From Pedobacter sp. BMA (GTDB taxonomy: Bacteria > Bacteroidota > Bacteroidia > Sphingobacteriales > Sphingobacteriaceae): DNA of 64,000 bases. The stretch's first letter is position 1; each line of letters opens with the position of its first letter. The notes beneath the pieces were generated by a model, which had not been told where the DNA came from, ran no database searches, and worked only from the letters and a program-made list of their open reading frames with translations. This document shows positions 21,612-29,930 of this stretch, piece after piece. A program made the translations under genes and the position numbers. The DNA lies in assembly GCF_001027745.1 (NCBI RefSeq), contig NZ_LECU01000003.1, positions 310,001-374,000 of the forward strand, written 5' to 3'.

Positions 21612-24138
21612 TTCAGTTTTAACACCGAAAGTAAGATTGTCGTGGCTCCTGAAAATGGCGTGGCGGGATAGCAGAAAGAACAGATCGAGACTGCTGTTGT
21701 TTATTTCATCAATTGTTTTAGGGATTGCAGCGCTTGTGGCTGTTTACTCGTTTAAAGATAACCTGCAACGCGATATCGATGGCCAGGCGAAGGAACTTAC
21801 CGGAGCAGATCTGGTACTGGAAAGCAGAAAAGGGGTGAGCAAAGCCATGCAGGCCATGCTGGATAGCCTTGGTGATGAACGTTCGCAGGAGAAAACATTC
21901 GCCTCCATGATTTATTTTCAGCAAGGCGGCGGGAGCCGGCTGGTACAAATGAAAGCACTGGAAGGCAGATACCCTTATTATGGCAGTATTGAAACAGTTC
22001 CTGCTGAAGCCGCAGCTCACTTTCAGGAAGGGAGAAATGCGCTGGTAGATCAAACGCTGATGTTGCAGTATAATGCGAAAGTCGGCGATTCGGTAAAAGT
22101 AGGTGATCTTAATTTTAAAATTACAGGCTCTATCACCAAGGCGCCGGGACAAACCGGTATTGCCTCAAGCGTGGCACCTACAGTATATATTCCTTTAACT
22201 TATCTCGAAAAAACGAACCTGATCAAAACCGGCAGCAGGCTCAACAATAAGTTTTACTTCAGGTACGATAATCCATCCGGCGTTGATGCATGGGTAAAAC
22301 AGAATGAGCAAAAGCTCGAAAAAGAAGGCTTCGATGCTGATACTGTTGAATCGAGAAAAGAACAGACAGGTAGGTCGTTCAAAGACGTAAATCGCTTTCT
22401 GGCGTTAGCGGGTTTTATTGCCTTGTTGCTTGGATGCGTAGGGGTAGGTAGCGCCATTCACGTTTACATCCAGGAAAAACTAAGTGCAGTTGCCACATTA
22501 AGGTGTCTTGGTTTAAAATCCAGACACGCTTTTTTCATCTATCTGATACAGGTTTTCTTCATTGGGCTGATCGCCGCTGTATTAGGCGCTATTATCGGTA
22601 CGGGGATACAGTTTCTTCTGCCTCTGGTGCTTAAAGATTTCCTTCCGGTAGAAATTACCATGCAGGTTTCATGGCCGGCAGTTGCCCAGGGTATTCTATT
22701 GGGACTCATTATATCCGTTTTATTCGCTCTACCATCATTGTTAGGGGTTAGGAAGATATCTCCGCTGAATGCCATTCGATTGTCTTTCGAAAAATCAGCA
22801 TCAAGGCGCGACCCCCTGATCTGGTTTATTTATTTGCTGATGCTACTATTCATAGTTGGTTTCACTCACCTTCAAATGAAAACGTGGATACAAACCCTGA
22901 TCTTTACCGCCAGCCTGGGAATCGCTTTTCTTTTACTCATTTTACTCTCTAAACTCCTGATGTATCTGGTAAAGAAAATATTGCCAGATTCTGCTAGTTA
23001 TCTGTGGAGACAGGGATTTGCAAACCTTTACCGACCGAATAATCAAACTTTGATGCTAACGGTTTCCATTGGATTATCGACAGCTTTTATATGTACTTTA
23101 TTTTTTGTGCAGGGCATTTTAATGAGCAGGGTAACCCTTTCTTCAGGGAGCAATCAACCCAATATGGTGATGTTCGACATTCAGAACACGCAGAAAGACC
23201 GGTTGGATAGCCTCACAAAAGCCTATAAACTTCCGTTAATGAATCAGGTACCGGTGATCACCATGCGCATCGAAGAAATAAACGGCAAAAAGGCCAACGC
23301 AGATACCAACAACCGGAGGGCTTATCGAAATGAGATCCGGGCTACCTATCAGGACTCATTAACCGCAGCAGAAAAAATTGTGGAAGGAAAATGGATTGGA
23401 AAAATTAAGCCCAATGAAACGATATACATCTCTCTTGATCAGCGTTATGCTCAGCAAATTCATGTTGATATCGACGATAAGATTTTATTTAACGTTCAGG
23501 GAATGATGATTCCTACAGTGGTAGGCAGTTTGAGGGAAGTGAACTGGAGCAGGATGCAAACGAATTTCAGGGTCGTGTTTCCAGCAGGTGTTTTAGAGGA
23601 AGCCCCACAATTCCATGTGCTGATGACCAGAATTCCATCCAGCGAGCTATCTGCGAAATTTCAGGGTGAGGTGGTAACGAAATTTCCGAATGTATCAGTA
23701 ATTGATCTGGATCTGGTATTAAAGCTGTTGGATGATATTTTAGGTAAAATAGGCTTTGTGATTCAGTTTATGGCTGGTTTCAGCATGATAACCGGCTGGA
23801 TTGTATTGGTATCATCGGTGCTGACCAGCAAAAATCAACGCATTAAAGAAAGTATTCTGCTGCGCACAATGGGTGCACACCGCAAGCAGATTCTGGCTAT
23901 AAATGCGATAGAGTATTTCTTTCTTGGCACCTTCGCTGCCGGAGCGGGATTAATTCTCGCCCTGGGGGGAAGCTGGGCGTTAGCTAAATTCAGCTTTGAT
24001 GCCGCTTTTTATCCGCCACTTATACCAACAATTCTGCTTTTTGGATCTGTGGTGCTGTTGGTAGTGATTACCGGTGTGCTGAGCACCAGAAGTATTCTAA
24101 ATCAACCACCATTAAAAATTTTGAGAACTGAAGGGTAG
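21589..24138 (+). CDS. ybbP: FtsX-like ABC permease, YbbP type
   Basis: 849 residues. N-terminal cytoplasmic WRDSRKNRSR segment, TM1 (about 33-55), a large periplasmic MacB_PCD-like domain (about 60-255), an FtsX TM trio (about 270-385), a second TM and periplasmic set, and a final FtsX trio (about 720-840). Two FtsX units in one chain is the YbbP pattern. It overlaps ybbA by 23 bases; ATGs at 21601 and 21604 are alternative starts. The complex is thought to act mechanically on lipids or lipoproteins rather than as a classical importer; its substrate is unknown. Confidence 0.9.
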   Translation: MKKPMMPDSVLTPKVRLSWLLKMAWRDSRKNRSRLLLFISSIVLGIAALVAVYSFKDNLQRDIDGQAKELTGADLVLESRKGVSKAMQAMLDSLGDERSQEKTFASMIYFQQGGGSRLVQMKALEGRYPYYGSIETVPAEAAAHFQEGRNALVDQTLMLQYNAKVGDSVKVGDLNFKITGSITKAPGQTGIASSVAPTVYIPLTYLEKTNLIKTGSRLNNKFYFRYDNPSGVDAWVKQNEQKLEKEGFDADTVESRKEQTGRSFKDVNRFLALAGFIALLLGCVGVGSAIHVYIQEKLSAVATLRCLGLKSRHAFFIYLIQVFFIGLIAAVLGAIIGTGIQFLLPLVLKDFLPVEITMQVSWPAVAQGILLGLIISVLFALPSLLGVRKISPLNAIRLSFEKSASRRDPLIWFIYLLMLLFIVGFTHLQMKTWIQTLIFTASLGIAFLLLILLSKLLMYLVKKILPDSASYLWRQGFANLYRPNNQTLMLTVSIGLSTAFICTLFFVQGILMSRVTLSSGSNQPNMVMFDIQNTQKDRLDSLTKAYKLPLMNQVPVITMRIEEINGKKANADTNNRRAYRNEIRATYQDSLTAAEKIVEGKWIGKIKPNETIYISLDQRYAQQIHVDIDDKILFNVQGMMIPTVVGSLREVNWSRMQTNFRVVFPAGVLEEAPQFHVLMTRIPSSELSAKFQGEVVTKFPNVSVIDLDLVLKLLDDILGKIGFVIQFMAGFSMITGWIVLVSSVLTSKNQRIKESILLRTMGAHRKQILAINAIEYFFLGTFAAGAGLILALGGSWALAKFSFDAAFYPPLIPTILLFGSVVLLVVITGVLSTRSILNQPPLKILRTEG

Positions 24139-24283
24139 GTCGGATTGTAATCCTGTATTTCAATAATCTGCTGGGGTATCACTGATTACCTAAGGGTGAT
24201 CTGTTCATATTATGATAATGTTAAATTTTAAGCCAGGGGAACTTTTTCGGAGAAAAGACTGTTTATACTGTTAAAGACGAAAC

Positions 24284-24367
24284 ATGAATATCAAGCTCAG
24301 AAACACTTTATTATTAGCGACACTCTTCTTTATTGTAGTAACTTATATGGGATTAACCACCTTGTAA
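24284..24367 (+). CDS. 27-residue single-helix membrane microprotein
   Basis: ATG 24284 to TAA 24367 encodes a basic start (MNIKLRN) followed by one hydrophobic segment of about 20 residues ending GLTTL. It lies alone between the YbbP-like gene and the 60-residue gene at 24414, 145 bases after the former. The shape is that of a small membrane protein. There is no family evidence, and chance cannot be excluded. Confidence 0.35.
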   Translation: MNIKLRNTLLLATLFFIVVTYMGLTTL

Positions 24368-24413
24368 GCACATCTCTGTTAAGTCTTTCAAAATTTAAAT
24401 TTACATTTACCTC

Positions 24414-24596
24414 ATGATTAGACTGAACAGCGACACCCCCAATGATGTACTTAGCGAGGTAAAAATTGGTGACCTGGTAACTGACACTTTTAGTAAAACC
24501 GGCATTGTTGAAAGCATTGAAAGGGACGATGACGGACTATACAGAATTTTCGAATTTCATTTGGTAACAGGCAGAACTATAACGATAAAAAAGTAA
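24414..24596 (+). CDS. 60-residue small soluble protein, SH3-like pattern
   Basis: A clean ATG-started frame with balanced, acidic composition (pI clearly low) and a beta-rich pattern: VKIGDLVTD, GIVESIERDDDG, YRIFEFHLVTGRTITIKK. The KIGDLV-x(n)-GIVESI layout resembles small SH3-like or KOW-type barrels, but I cannot name a family. It ends 24 bases before the GntP permease and is probably co-transcribed with it. No signal peptide, so cytoplasmic. Confidence 0.65.
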   Translation: MIRLNSDTPNDVLSEVKIGDLVTDTFSKTGIVESIERDDDGLYRIFEFHLVTGRTITIKK

Positions 24597-24620
24597 ATTG
24601 CATTCTTAACCAGATAGCTG

Positions 24621-25913
24621 ATGTCGTTATTGATCCTGTTAGCGGGCATACTTTTACTTTTCATTATGATCTTGAAAAAGATCAATCCCATGATTTCATT
24701 GCTCACTGTAGCAATATTAACCGGACTGTGTTTGGGAATGCCTATAGCGAAAGTAATGGGTTCAGTGGCGGATGGCATCGGCAGTACCCTGGGAAGCATG
24801 ATTATGGTGCTGGCACTTGGTGCCATGATGGGTAAGTTGATAGAAGACAGTGGTTCCGCAAAAAAGATTGTCTTCATCCTGATCAGGACATTTGGTGAAA
24901 AAAATATTCAATGGGCTGTTTTGTTAACGGGCCTGTTAGTGGGCATTCCCCTTTTTTATAATGCAGGCTTTGTGGTTTTAATACCTCTGGTGTTTGCCAT
25001 ATCTGCCGCTACGGGATTATCGAAACTTTACATTGGCTTGCCAATGGCAACAGCCCTTTCGGTAACACATGGATTTTTACCGCCCCATCCTGGTCCGGTT
25101 GCGCTTGCTGGAATATTCCATGCCGATATCGGAAGAACATTAATTTACGGGCTAACCTTAAGTATTCCCATCGCAATTATTGCGGGAATTTATTTTCCCA
25201 GGCTTTCGTTGAATCGAAATCAAACGGCAACCGCAGGGAGCTTCGAAATTTCTGAAGATGAACATCTGCCATCTGCATCAAAAAGTTTTCTTACTGCCCT
25301 TCTTCCCATACTGCTCATCGTAATCGGCACAGTAGGAAATGGAATAGCAGCCGACTTTTCCGGCAAGGCAGTTTTTGCTTTTTTAGCAGATCCTACCATT
25401 GCACTGCTCGTTTCAGTTATGGCTACCTTACTCATTCAAAACGGCCCGGTTGAAAAAGCAATGGAATCCTGTGTTGAGGGTGTGAAAAGTATTGCCATGA
25501 TCATGCTGATTATTGCTGCGGGTGGTGCTTTTAAGCAGATCTTAATTGACAGCGGCATCGGTGAAACTGTTAAGCAGCTTAGTGGCGGATTAAACCTCTC
25601 CCCGCTGCTACTGGCCTGGCTGATTACTGCTTCATTACGTGTTACATTGGGCTCTGCCACTGTAGCAGCGCTTACTGCATCAGGAATGGTATTACCGCTG
25701 ATTGGTTTAGGCGCCCCTGCTGAATTAATGGTGCTGGCTGTAGGCGCGGGCAGCCTGATGTTCTCTCACGTGAATGATACAGGATTCTGGATGTTTAAAG
25801 AATATTTCGGATTGTCAATGAAGGATACTTTCCGTACCTGGACTGCAATGGAAAGCATTGTTTCGGTGCTGGGCTTAGCGGGTGTTTTGATACTCAATCA
25901 GTTTATTGTCTAA
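24621..25913 (+). CDS. GntP-family gluconate/organic-acid permease
   Basis: 430 residues with about 12 hydrophobic segments, the usual length of GntP proteins. Typical features: an IGSTLGSMIMVLALGAMMGKLIEDSG stretch near residue 50-75, HGFLPPHPGPVALA near 150 and GSATVAALTASGMV near 345. GntP members are proton symporters for gluconate or related sugar acids. No sugar-acid kinase or dehydratase lies beside it, so the substrate is uncertain. A beta-hydroxyacid dehydrogenase at 29931 is not adjacent enough to assign a pathway. Confidence 0.9.
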   Translation: MSLLILLAGILLLFIMILKKINPMISLLTVAILTGLCLGMPIAKVMGSVADGIGSTLGSMIMVLALGAMMGKLIEDSGSAKKIVFILIRTFGEKNIQWAVLLTGLLVGIPLFYNAGFVVLIPLVFAISAATGLSKLYIGLPMATALSVTHGFLPPHPGPVALAGIFHADIGRTLIYGLTLSIPIAIIAGIYFPRLSLNRNQTATAGSFEISEDEHLPSASKSFLTALLPILLIVIGTVGNGIAADFSGKAVFAFLADPTIALLVSVMATLLIQNGPVEKAMESCVEGVKSIAMIMLIIAAGGAFKQILIDSGIGETVKQLSGGLNLSPLLLAWLITASLRVTLGSATVAALTASGMVLPLIGLGAPAELMVLAVGAGSLMFSHVNDTGFWMFKEYFGLSMKDTFRTWTAMESIVSVLGLAGVLILNQFIV

Positions 25914-25947
25914 ACAACAGGAGATAAGCTATAGTATGCTGAATACA

Positions 25948-25993
25948 AACCACGCTATGAATTGTGCTGTAGGCATTCATACATAGCGTGGTT
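25948..25993. terminator. 12-bp perfect hairpin between convergent genes
   Basis: AACCACGCTATG (25948-25959) and CATAGCGTGGTT (25982-25993) pair perfectly with a 22-base loop. It sits between the convergent GntP and BlaR1 stops, so it may end both transcripts. There is no U-tract on either side, so a Rho-independent mechanism is not certain. Confidence 0.5.
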
Positions 25994-26017
25994 AGGATCG
26001 CTGATATAAAAGTACAC

Positions 26018-27874
26018 TTATTGACCAGAAGAAGATTTTTCTACCAGGTAGTTATACATCAAACTATGGCCGTCATTTTTCAGGAACTTGCTTTTATATT
26101 TTTTCTGAACTTCTGCACTTTGTTTAATTCCGTTTACGATAAGCTCATCTTTGTTTAGCTTATAGGACAAGTTATTCGTGTTTTTTATGATCTGATCTTT
26201 CAATAACTGCTTATTGATCTCAGTGGTATAATCGTGCCCATCTCCGTTGGTCACACTTTTCGAGGTAACCACATGCTCCACATTTGTTTTGCCTGTTCTT
26301 TTTCCAGGTGAAGGAGGAGCGGGTGGTACAGGCGGAGTGATTGAAACCGGGCCAGTAATAGGTGTAGGCGGAGTTGGAGGCGTAGGAGGCATTGGAGGAA
26401 CAACCCCAACTGCTCCCCTTCCCGGTTTTGGAGGTCTGGGTGCTTTAGGCATTCTGGGCGCCTTATCAGGCGTTGGCTCTTGCAACTGGTCTTGAGCGAT
26501 CCATTTGGCATCTTCTTCAGCCAGCTTACTGTCGATAGCCGCCTGCCTTGCATCAATTTTAGCTTGTTTCGCATCTATGCCAGCCTGTTTCGCATCAATC
26601 CGGGCCTGCTTTGCATCTTTAATAGCTTGTTTAGCATCGATGGCTGCCTGCCTGGCGTCTGCGGCAGCAACTGACTTCTGAGTTGCATCTGTAATTTTTT
26701 GCCCGATTTCCTTTTCCAGAATATCGGCTGATTTATTGTCTCTCGCAGGTATTTTTTTTGAGGTATCCTGCTGCAGCTCCTGGCTTATTGCCCGGTCATT
26801 TCGGTTGAAAACCGCAGCATTGCTTACGCTTTTAAAGGCTACCGTAAATAGCACTGTACATACCAGTGCGACGGTTAATATTGTCTTTTCCATTTTGTTT
26901 AATGTTGAATTGGTTTTTAATAACGTTCTGCTTGCCCTGTTCAGCAAGCTGCCTTTTTTGCCCGTTATCCCCATTGCATAAGCAGGTGCACACTGCTCAA
27001 ACTCCTGGCAGGATATCAAAGCCTTAACATAGTTTTTCCGGTCGCTAATACAGGCAATGGCCAAATCATCACAACAATGTTCACGCTCGGTTTTGATTAA
27101 TTGCGATAGCCAAAGTACCGCAGGATTGAAGAAGAATATAATTTCAATAAAACTCTGAAGCAGGTTGACCAGGAAATCCCGTCTTTTAATATGGGCAAGT
27201 TCATGAGATAAAATGGCTTCTACTTCGGCGCTCGACAGGCTATTAAACAAACCAAGGGGAATTAGAATAAGGGGTTTGAAATGTCCTAAAGCCATAGGCA
27301 CTTTCGCGATACCGGATTGAAGCAATGTTACCTGCTTCTTGAAGCCAATTTTATCCGAAAGTACTATCAAATGTTCCTCCCATATCAATCCTGCTGGGTA
27401 AACCTGATGTTTTCTTAAGCGATCAATACCATTTAAGCCGGCAAACAGTTGAACGCTTCTGGCACAAATGATTAGAAACCAGACGAGTACAATTTGCAGG
27501 GAATAGGCATTCAGGATATTCAGCAACCCCTCTGCTCCCCAAAACGCCATATATCCGGGCGAGCTTACTAAACTGTCATTATTAAGCACCTTAAGATTAA
27601 TCCCAATCTCTTTCCCATCCAGTTTCTGGTAGGATAGGGATGCGCCCTGCTTTTGAAGTTCCAGACAAAAAGTGACAGCCATAGCCACTACAAACAAAAA
27701 TAAAGAAGCAACAAGAAAATTGTACCGCATAGTTGCACTTGTTTTCCGGGTAGCAAACATAATAACAGCACCTAAAAGTGACAGAATTACCCCCTCCCAT
27801 AGAGAGTGAAATAAGGTTGCACCTAGAGCATGTATCCAGCTTTCAGGCATCAGGTTCATGAGCTTAAATTCCAT
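26018..27874 (-). CDS. BlaR1/MecR1-type M56 membrane metallopeptidase with heptad rod and Pro-rich tail
   Basis: 618 residues. Four membrane segments (about 22-41, 51-70, 120-140, 330-347) surround an M56 protease domain with HELAH at 224-228 and a third ligand in EREHCCDD (263-270). Homologues sense a signal outside and cleave their BlaI partner, encoded just upstream. The C-terminal part is not a penicillin-binding domain. It has about eight seven-residue repeats (402-458, units like IDAKQAK), expected to form a helical rod, then a proline-rich segment (470-525), then a 90-residue lysine-rich end. The repeats are 21-bp tandem units in DNA. The sensed signal is unknown. Confidence 0.9.
   Translation of the reverse strand: MEFKLMNLMPESWIHALGATLFHSLWEGVILSLLGAVIMFATRKTSATMRYNFLVASLFLFVVAMAVTFCLELQKQGASLSYQKLDGKEIGINLKVLNNDSLVSSPGYMAFWGAEGLLNILNAYSLQIVLVWFLIICARSVQLFAGLNGIDRLRKHQVYPAGLIWEEHLIVLSDKIGFKKQVTLLQSGIAKVPMALGHFKPLILIPLGLFNSLSSAEVEAILSHELAHIKRRDFLVNLLQSFIEIIFFFNPAVLWLSQLIKTEREHCCDDLAIACISDRKNYVKALISCQEFEQCAPAYAMGITGKKGSLLNRASRTLLKTNSTLNKMEKTILTVALVCTVLFTVAFKSVSNAAVFNRNDRAISQELQQDTSKKIPARDNKSADILEKEIGQKITDATQKSVAAADARQAAIDAKQAIKDAKQARIDAKQAGIDAKQAKIDARQAAIDSKLAEEDAKWIAQDQLQEPTPDKAPRMPKAPRPPKPGRGAVGVVPPMPPTPPTPPTPITGPVSITPPVPPAPPSPGKRTGKTNVEHVVTSKSVTNGDGHDYTTEINKQLLKDQIIKNTNNLSYKLNKDELIVNGIKQSAEVQKKYKSKFLKNDGHSLMYNYLVEKSSSGQ
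26530..26675 (-). repeat. 21-bp tandem coding repeat inside the BlaR1-like gene
   Basis: Roughly eight imperfect 21-bp units encode heptads of the form (A/I/K)DA(K/R)QA-x. On the plus strand the unit reads like GCATCAATTTTAGCTTGTTTC with variation. Unit number could vary between strains by slippage, changing rod length without breaking the frame. Confidence 0.75.
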
Positions 27875-27900
27875 AATGGTGTTTCTTTAGCAATTTGTAA

Positions 27901-28290
27901 CTACTCCATGCTATCTAATAGCCGCTTCATCTCTTCGATTTCTTCCTTTGAAGTTTTTTCATTTCCCAAAAGCTGCATCACCAGCTGCGATGCGGATCCT
28001 TTATACAATGTGTTTACAAAGCGATCGAGCAATTGCACCTTTGTCTTCTCTTCTGCTTCCACGGGAATGTAAATGTGCTTCATTTGGCTTTCATCACGCT
28101 TTAAGATTCCCTTTTCAGTTAGGATTTGCATCTGCTTCAAGGTTGAAGTATAATTTACCTCCCTGTTCTCATTCAATTTGTCGTTTACAAAACGAACGGT
28201 AGAGGGACCGAATTCCCAGAGCACCTGCAGGATTTCTAATTCGGCTTTGGTAGGTTCAGGTAAATTAATGTCAGACTTATTATTCTTCAT
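27901..28290 (-). CDS. BlaI/MecI-family transcriptional repressor
   Basis: 129 residues. Winged-helix N-terminal domain (about 10-85: LTKAELEILQVLWEFG-like start as PTKAELEILQVLWEFG, then VNYTSTLKQMQILTEKG recognition region) and a C-terminal dimerisation helix pair rich in Lys and Glu. Family length is normal. It is the first gene of the blaI-blaR1 pair, with 26 bases between them. It is expected to repress its own promoter, where an inverted repeat lies directly upstream, until cleaved through the M56 partner. The regulon is not shown by this window. Confidence 0.93.
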   Translation of the reverse strand: MKNNKSDINLPEPTKAELEILQVLWEFGPSTVRFVNDKLNENREVNYTSTLKQMQILTEKGILKRDESQMKHIYIPVEAEEKTKVQLLDRFVNTLYKGSASQLVMQLLGNEKTSKEEIEEMKRLLDSME

Positions 28291-28299
28291 AAACTAAAG

Positions 28300-28317
28300 G
28301 TACGATGTTTTTCGTAC
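28300..28317 (-). promoter_or_regulatory. Candidate BlaI operator
   Basis: GTACGA (28300-28305) and TCGTAC (28312-28317) form a perfect inverted repeat with a 6-base spacer, 10 bases before the blaI ATG at 28290. It begins just downstream of a -7-like AATATTTG on the minus strand. The TACGA-N6-TCGTA arrangement resembles BlaI/MecI dyads (TACA...TGTA class). A site overlapping the transcription start fits autorepression. Confidence 0.5.
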
Positions 28318-28449
28318 GATACAAATATTATGTTATTTATTTTTATAAAATTCTCTAACAAACTGATTTACAGATATTTTTTCGTTAATGAAAGAAAAAT
28401 CATGTAAACAATTAAGGAAATCATATAACGCCAATCCTTTGTGCTTCAC

Positions 28450-28457
28450 TAATTTTG
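28450..28457 (+). promoter_or_regulatory. Bacteroidota-type -7 box (TAATTTTG)
   Basis: TAATTTTG matches the Bacteroidota -7 consensus TAnnTTTG, 24 bases before the ATG at 28481. I see no convincing TTG -33 element at normal spacing. Confidence 0.35.
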
Positions 28458-28480
28458 CACAACACAAATGATCATTACCT

Positions 28481-29839
28481 ATGAAATTGAAGATTCTTTT
28501 TTCCGTTTTGCTATTTGCCACAGGCATTACGCGTGCGCAGCACAATATGCATATGGGCAAGTTAAATGACAGCACCAGAAAGGATTCTACTGAAGTGAAC
28601 CATAGCGGGCACAAGATGGGGCAAATGAATACCGAAGTGCCTATGAGTCATGCCTACTCTTTAAACCTACCAATGCAAAGAAACGGTTCCGGAACTTCCT
28701 GGCTGCCTGATGCCGCTCCAATGTATGGCACCATGTACCATTCCAAAAAGTGGATGTACATGATGCATGGTAGTGTTGCACTCAGATATACCAAACAAGA
28801 CCTTGCAGAAAAAGGCAGCAGAGGGGGAGAGAAATTGGATGCACCTAACTGGTTCATGTTTATGGGACAGCGAAAGGTTGGTGCAAAAGGACTGTTCCAT
28901 TTCAGCAGCATGCTTTCCCTCGACAGGCTTACGGAGGGAGGTGCCGGCTATCCTTTGCTATTTCAAACAGGTGAAAGCTGGAAGGGGCAGCCGTTGGTAG
29001 ACCGGCAACATCCGCATGATTTATTTTCAGAACTATCTGTAGCTTATACCTACTCCTTTTCAAAAAAATCAGATCTTACATTGTATCTGGGTTATCCTGG
29101 CGAACCTGCGCTTGGATCTGTAGCTTTCATGCACCGCCCGTCGGCCATGTCCAATCCCGATGCGCCTATCTCCCACCACTGGAATGATGGAACACATATT
29201 ACTTTCGGTGTAGCCACCATTGGATACCGGTATGATAAATTGAAGCTTGAAGCATCTTCGTTTACGGGCAGAGAGCCGGATGAGAACCGCTTCGATTTTG
29301 ATCAACCCCTTTTTGATTCGTACAGTGCACGGTTGTCCTATAACCCGACTAAGAATTGGGCGTTACAGATATCACAGGGGTGGATTAAAAGCCCTGAAGG
29401 CCTGCATGAAACCGAAAATGTAAAGAGAACAATTGCCTCTGCAATTTATGCCTTACCACTGGGTAAAAAGGAAAACCTGAATGCAACCTTGCTTTGGGGA
29501 CTAAATAAAACTAAAGGCCATGCTGGGGAAAACGCGGTACTGGCTGAAGCCACCTATAGGTTGAACAAGCTGGCTGTTTATTCCCGGTATGAATGGGTTC
29601 AGAAGTCGGCAGAGGAGCTGAATGTCAACACAGATATTTTCGGAAATGGTTCATTTGGTGTCAATGCCTTCAGCTTAGGTATCAACTATGATATTCTTAA
29701 CTTAGGAAAATTCCGAACAGCACTAGGCGGACAGCTGTCTTTTTATAATACCAACGCGGCATTAAACTCACTTTATGGTAAAAATCCAGTTAGTGGCCAG
29801 GTATTTATCAGAATTTATCCCGGATTAATGGGGATGTGA
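28481..29839 (+). CDS. Probable outer-membrane protein with Met/His-rich N-terminus
   Basis: 452 residues. Signal peptide 1-19 (ending TRAQ), then a metal-binding-like segment, HNMHMGK and NHSGHKMGQMN, within residues 20-50. The remainder is aromatic beta-strand sequence with conserved-looking blocks DRQHPHDLFSEL (about 170-181), GEPALGSVAFMHRPSA (about 206-221), and ends in VFIRIYPGLMGM. The HPHD and Met/His content suggest a copper-related outer-membrane protein, as found near copper-efflux genes in Bacteroidota, but no efflux gene is adjacent. It is divergent from blaI with 190 bases between, so shared control is possible. Confidence 0.65.
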   Translation: MKLKILFSVLLFATGITRAQHNMHMGKLNDSTRKDSTEVNHSGHKMGQMNTEVPMSHAYSLNLPMQRNGSGTSWLPDAAPMYGTMYHSKKWMYMMHGSVALRYTKQDLAEKGSRGGEKLDAPNWFMFMGQRKVGAKGLFHFSSMLSLDRLTEGGAGYPLLFQTGESWKGQPLVDRQHPHDLFSELSVAYTYSFSKKSDLTLYLGYPGEPALGSVAFMHRPSAMSNPDAPISHHWNDGTHITFGVATIGYRYDKLKLEASSFTGREPDENRFDFDQPLFDSYSARLSYNPTKNWALQISQGWIKSPEGLHETENVKRTIASAIYALPLGKKENLNATLLWGLNKTKGHAGENAVLAEATYRLNKLAVYSRYEWVQKSAEELNVNTDIFGNGSFGVNAFSLGINYDILNLGKFRTALGGQLSFYNTNAALNSLYGKNPVSGQVFIRIYPGLMGM

Positions 29840-29862
29840 GCCTTGGCTTTATATCATATAAA

Positions 29863-29902
29863 TAGATCTATAACCTATCCGCTCAGATATTTTATAGATC
29901 TA
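29863..29902. terminator. Hairpin between convergent genes
   Basis: TAGATCTATAA (29863-29873) pairs with TTATAGATCTA (29892-29902), an 11-bp AT-rich stem with an 18-base loop, between the stops of the Met/His-rich protein (29839) and the dehydrogenase (29931). No clear U-tract. Confidence 0.45.
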
Positions 29903-29930
29903 CCCATGATGGATAGTGAGCCCGAACTGG

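Noticed and set aside
26247..26495. Gly/Val-rich plus-strand frame opposite BlaR1
   Set aside because: It is the antisense of the proline-rich segment and has no independent support.
26530..26675. 21-bp repeats as a CRISPR-like array
   Set aside because: Units are contiguous without spacers, in frame, and encode heptads of a protein.
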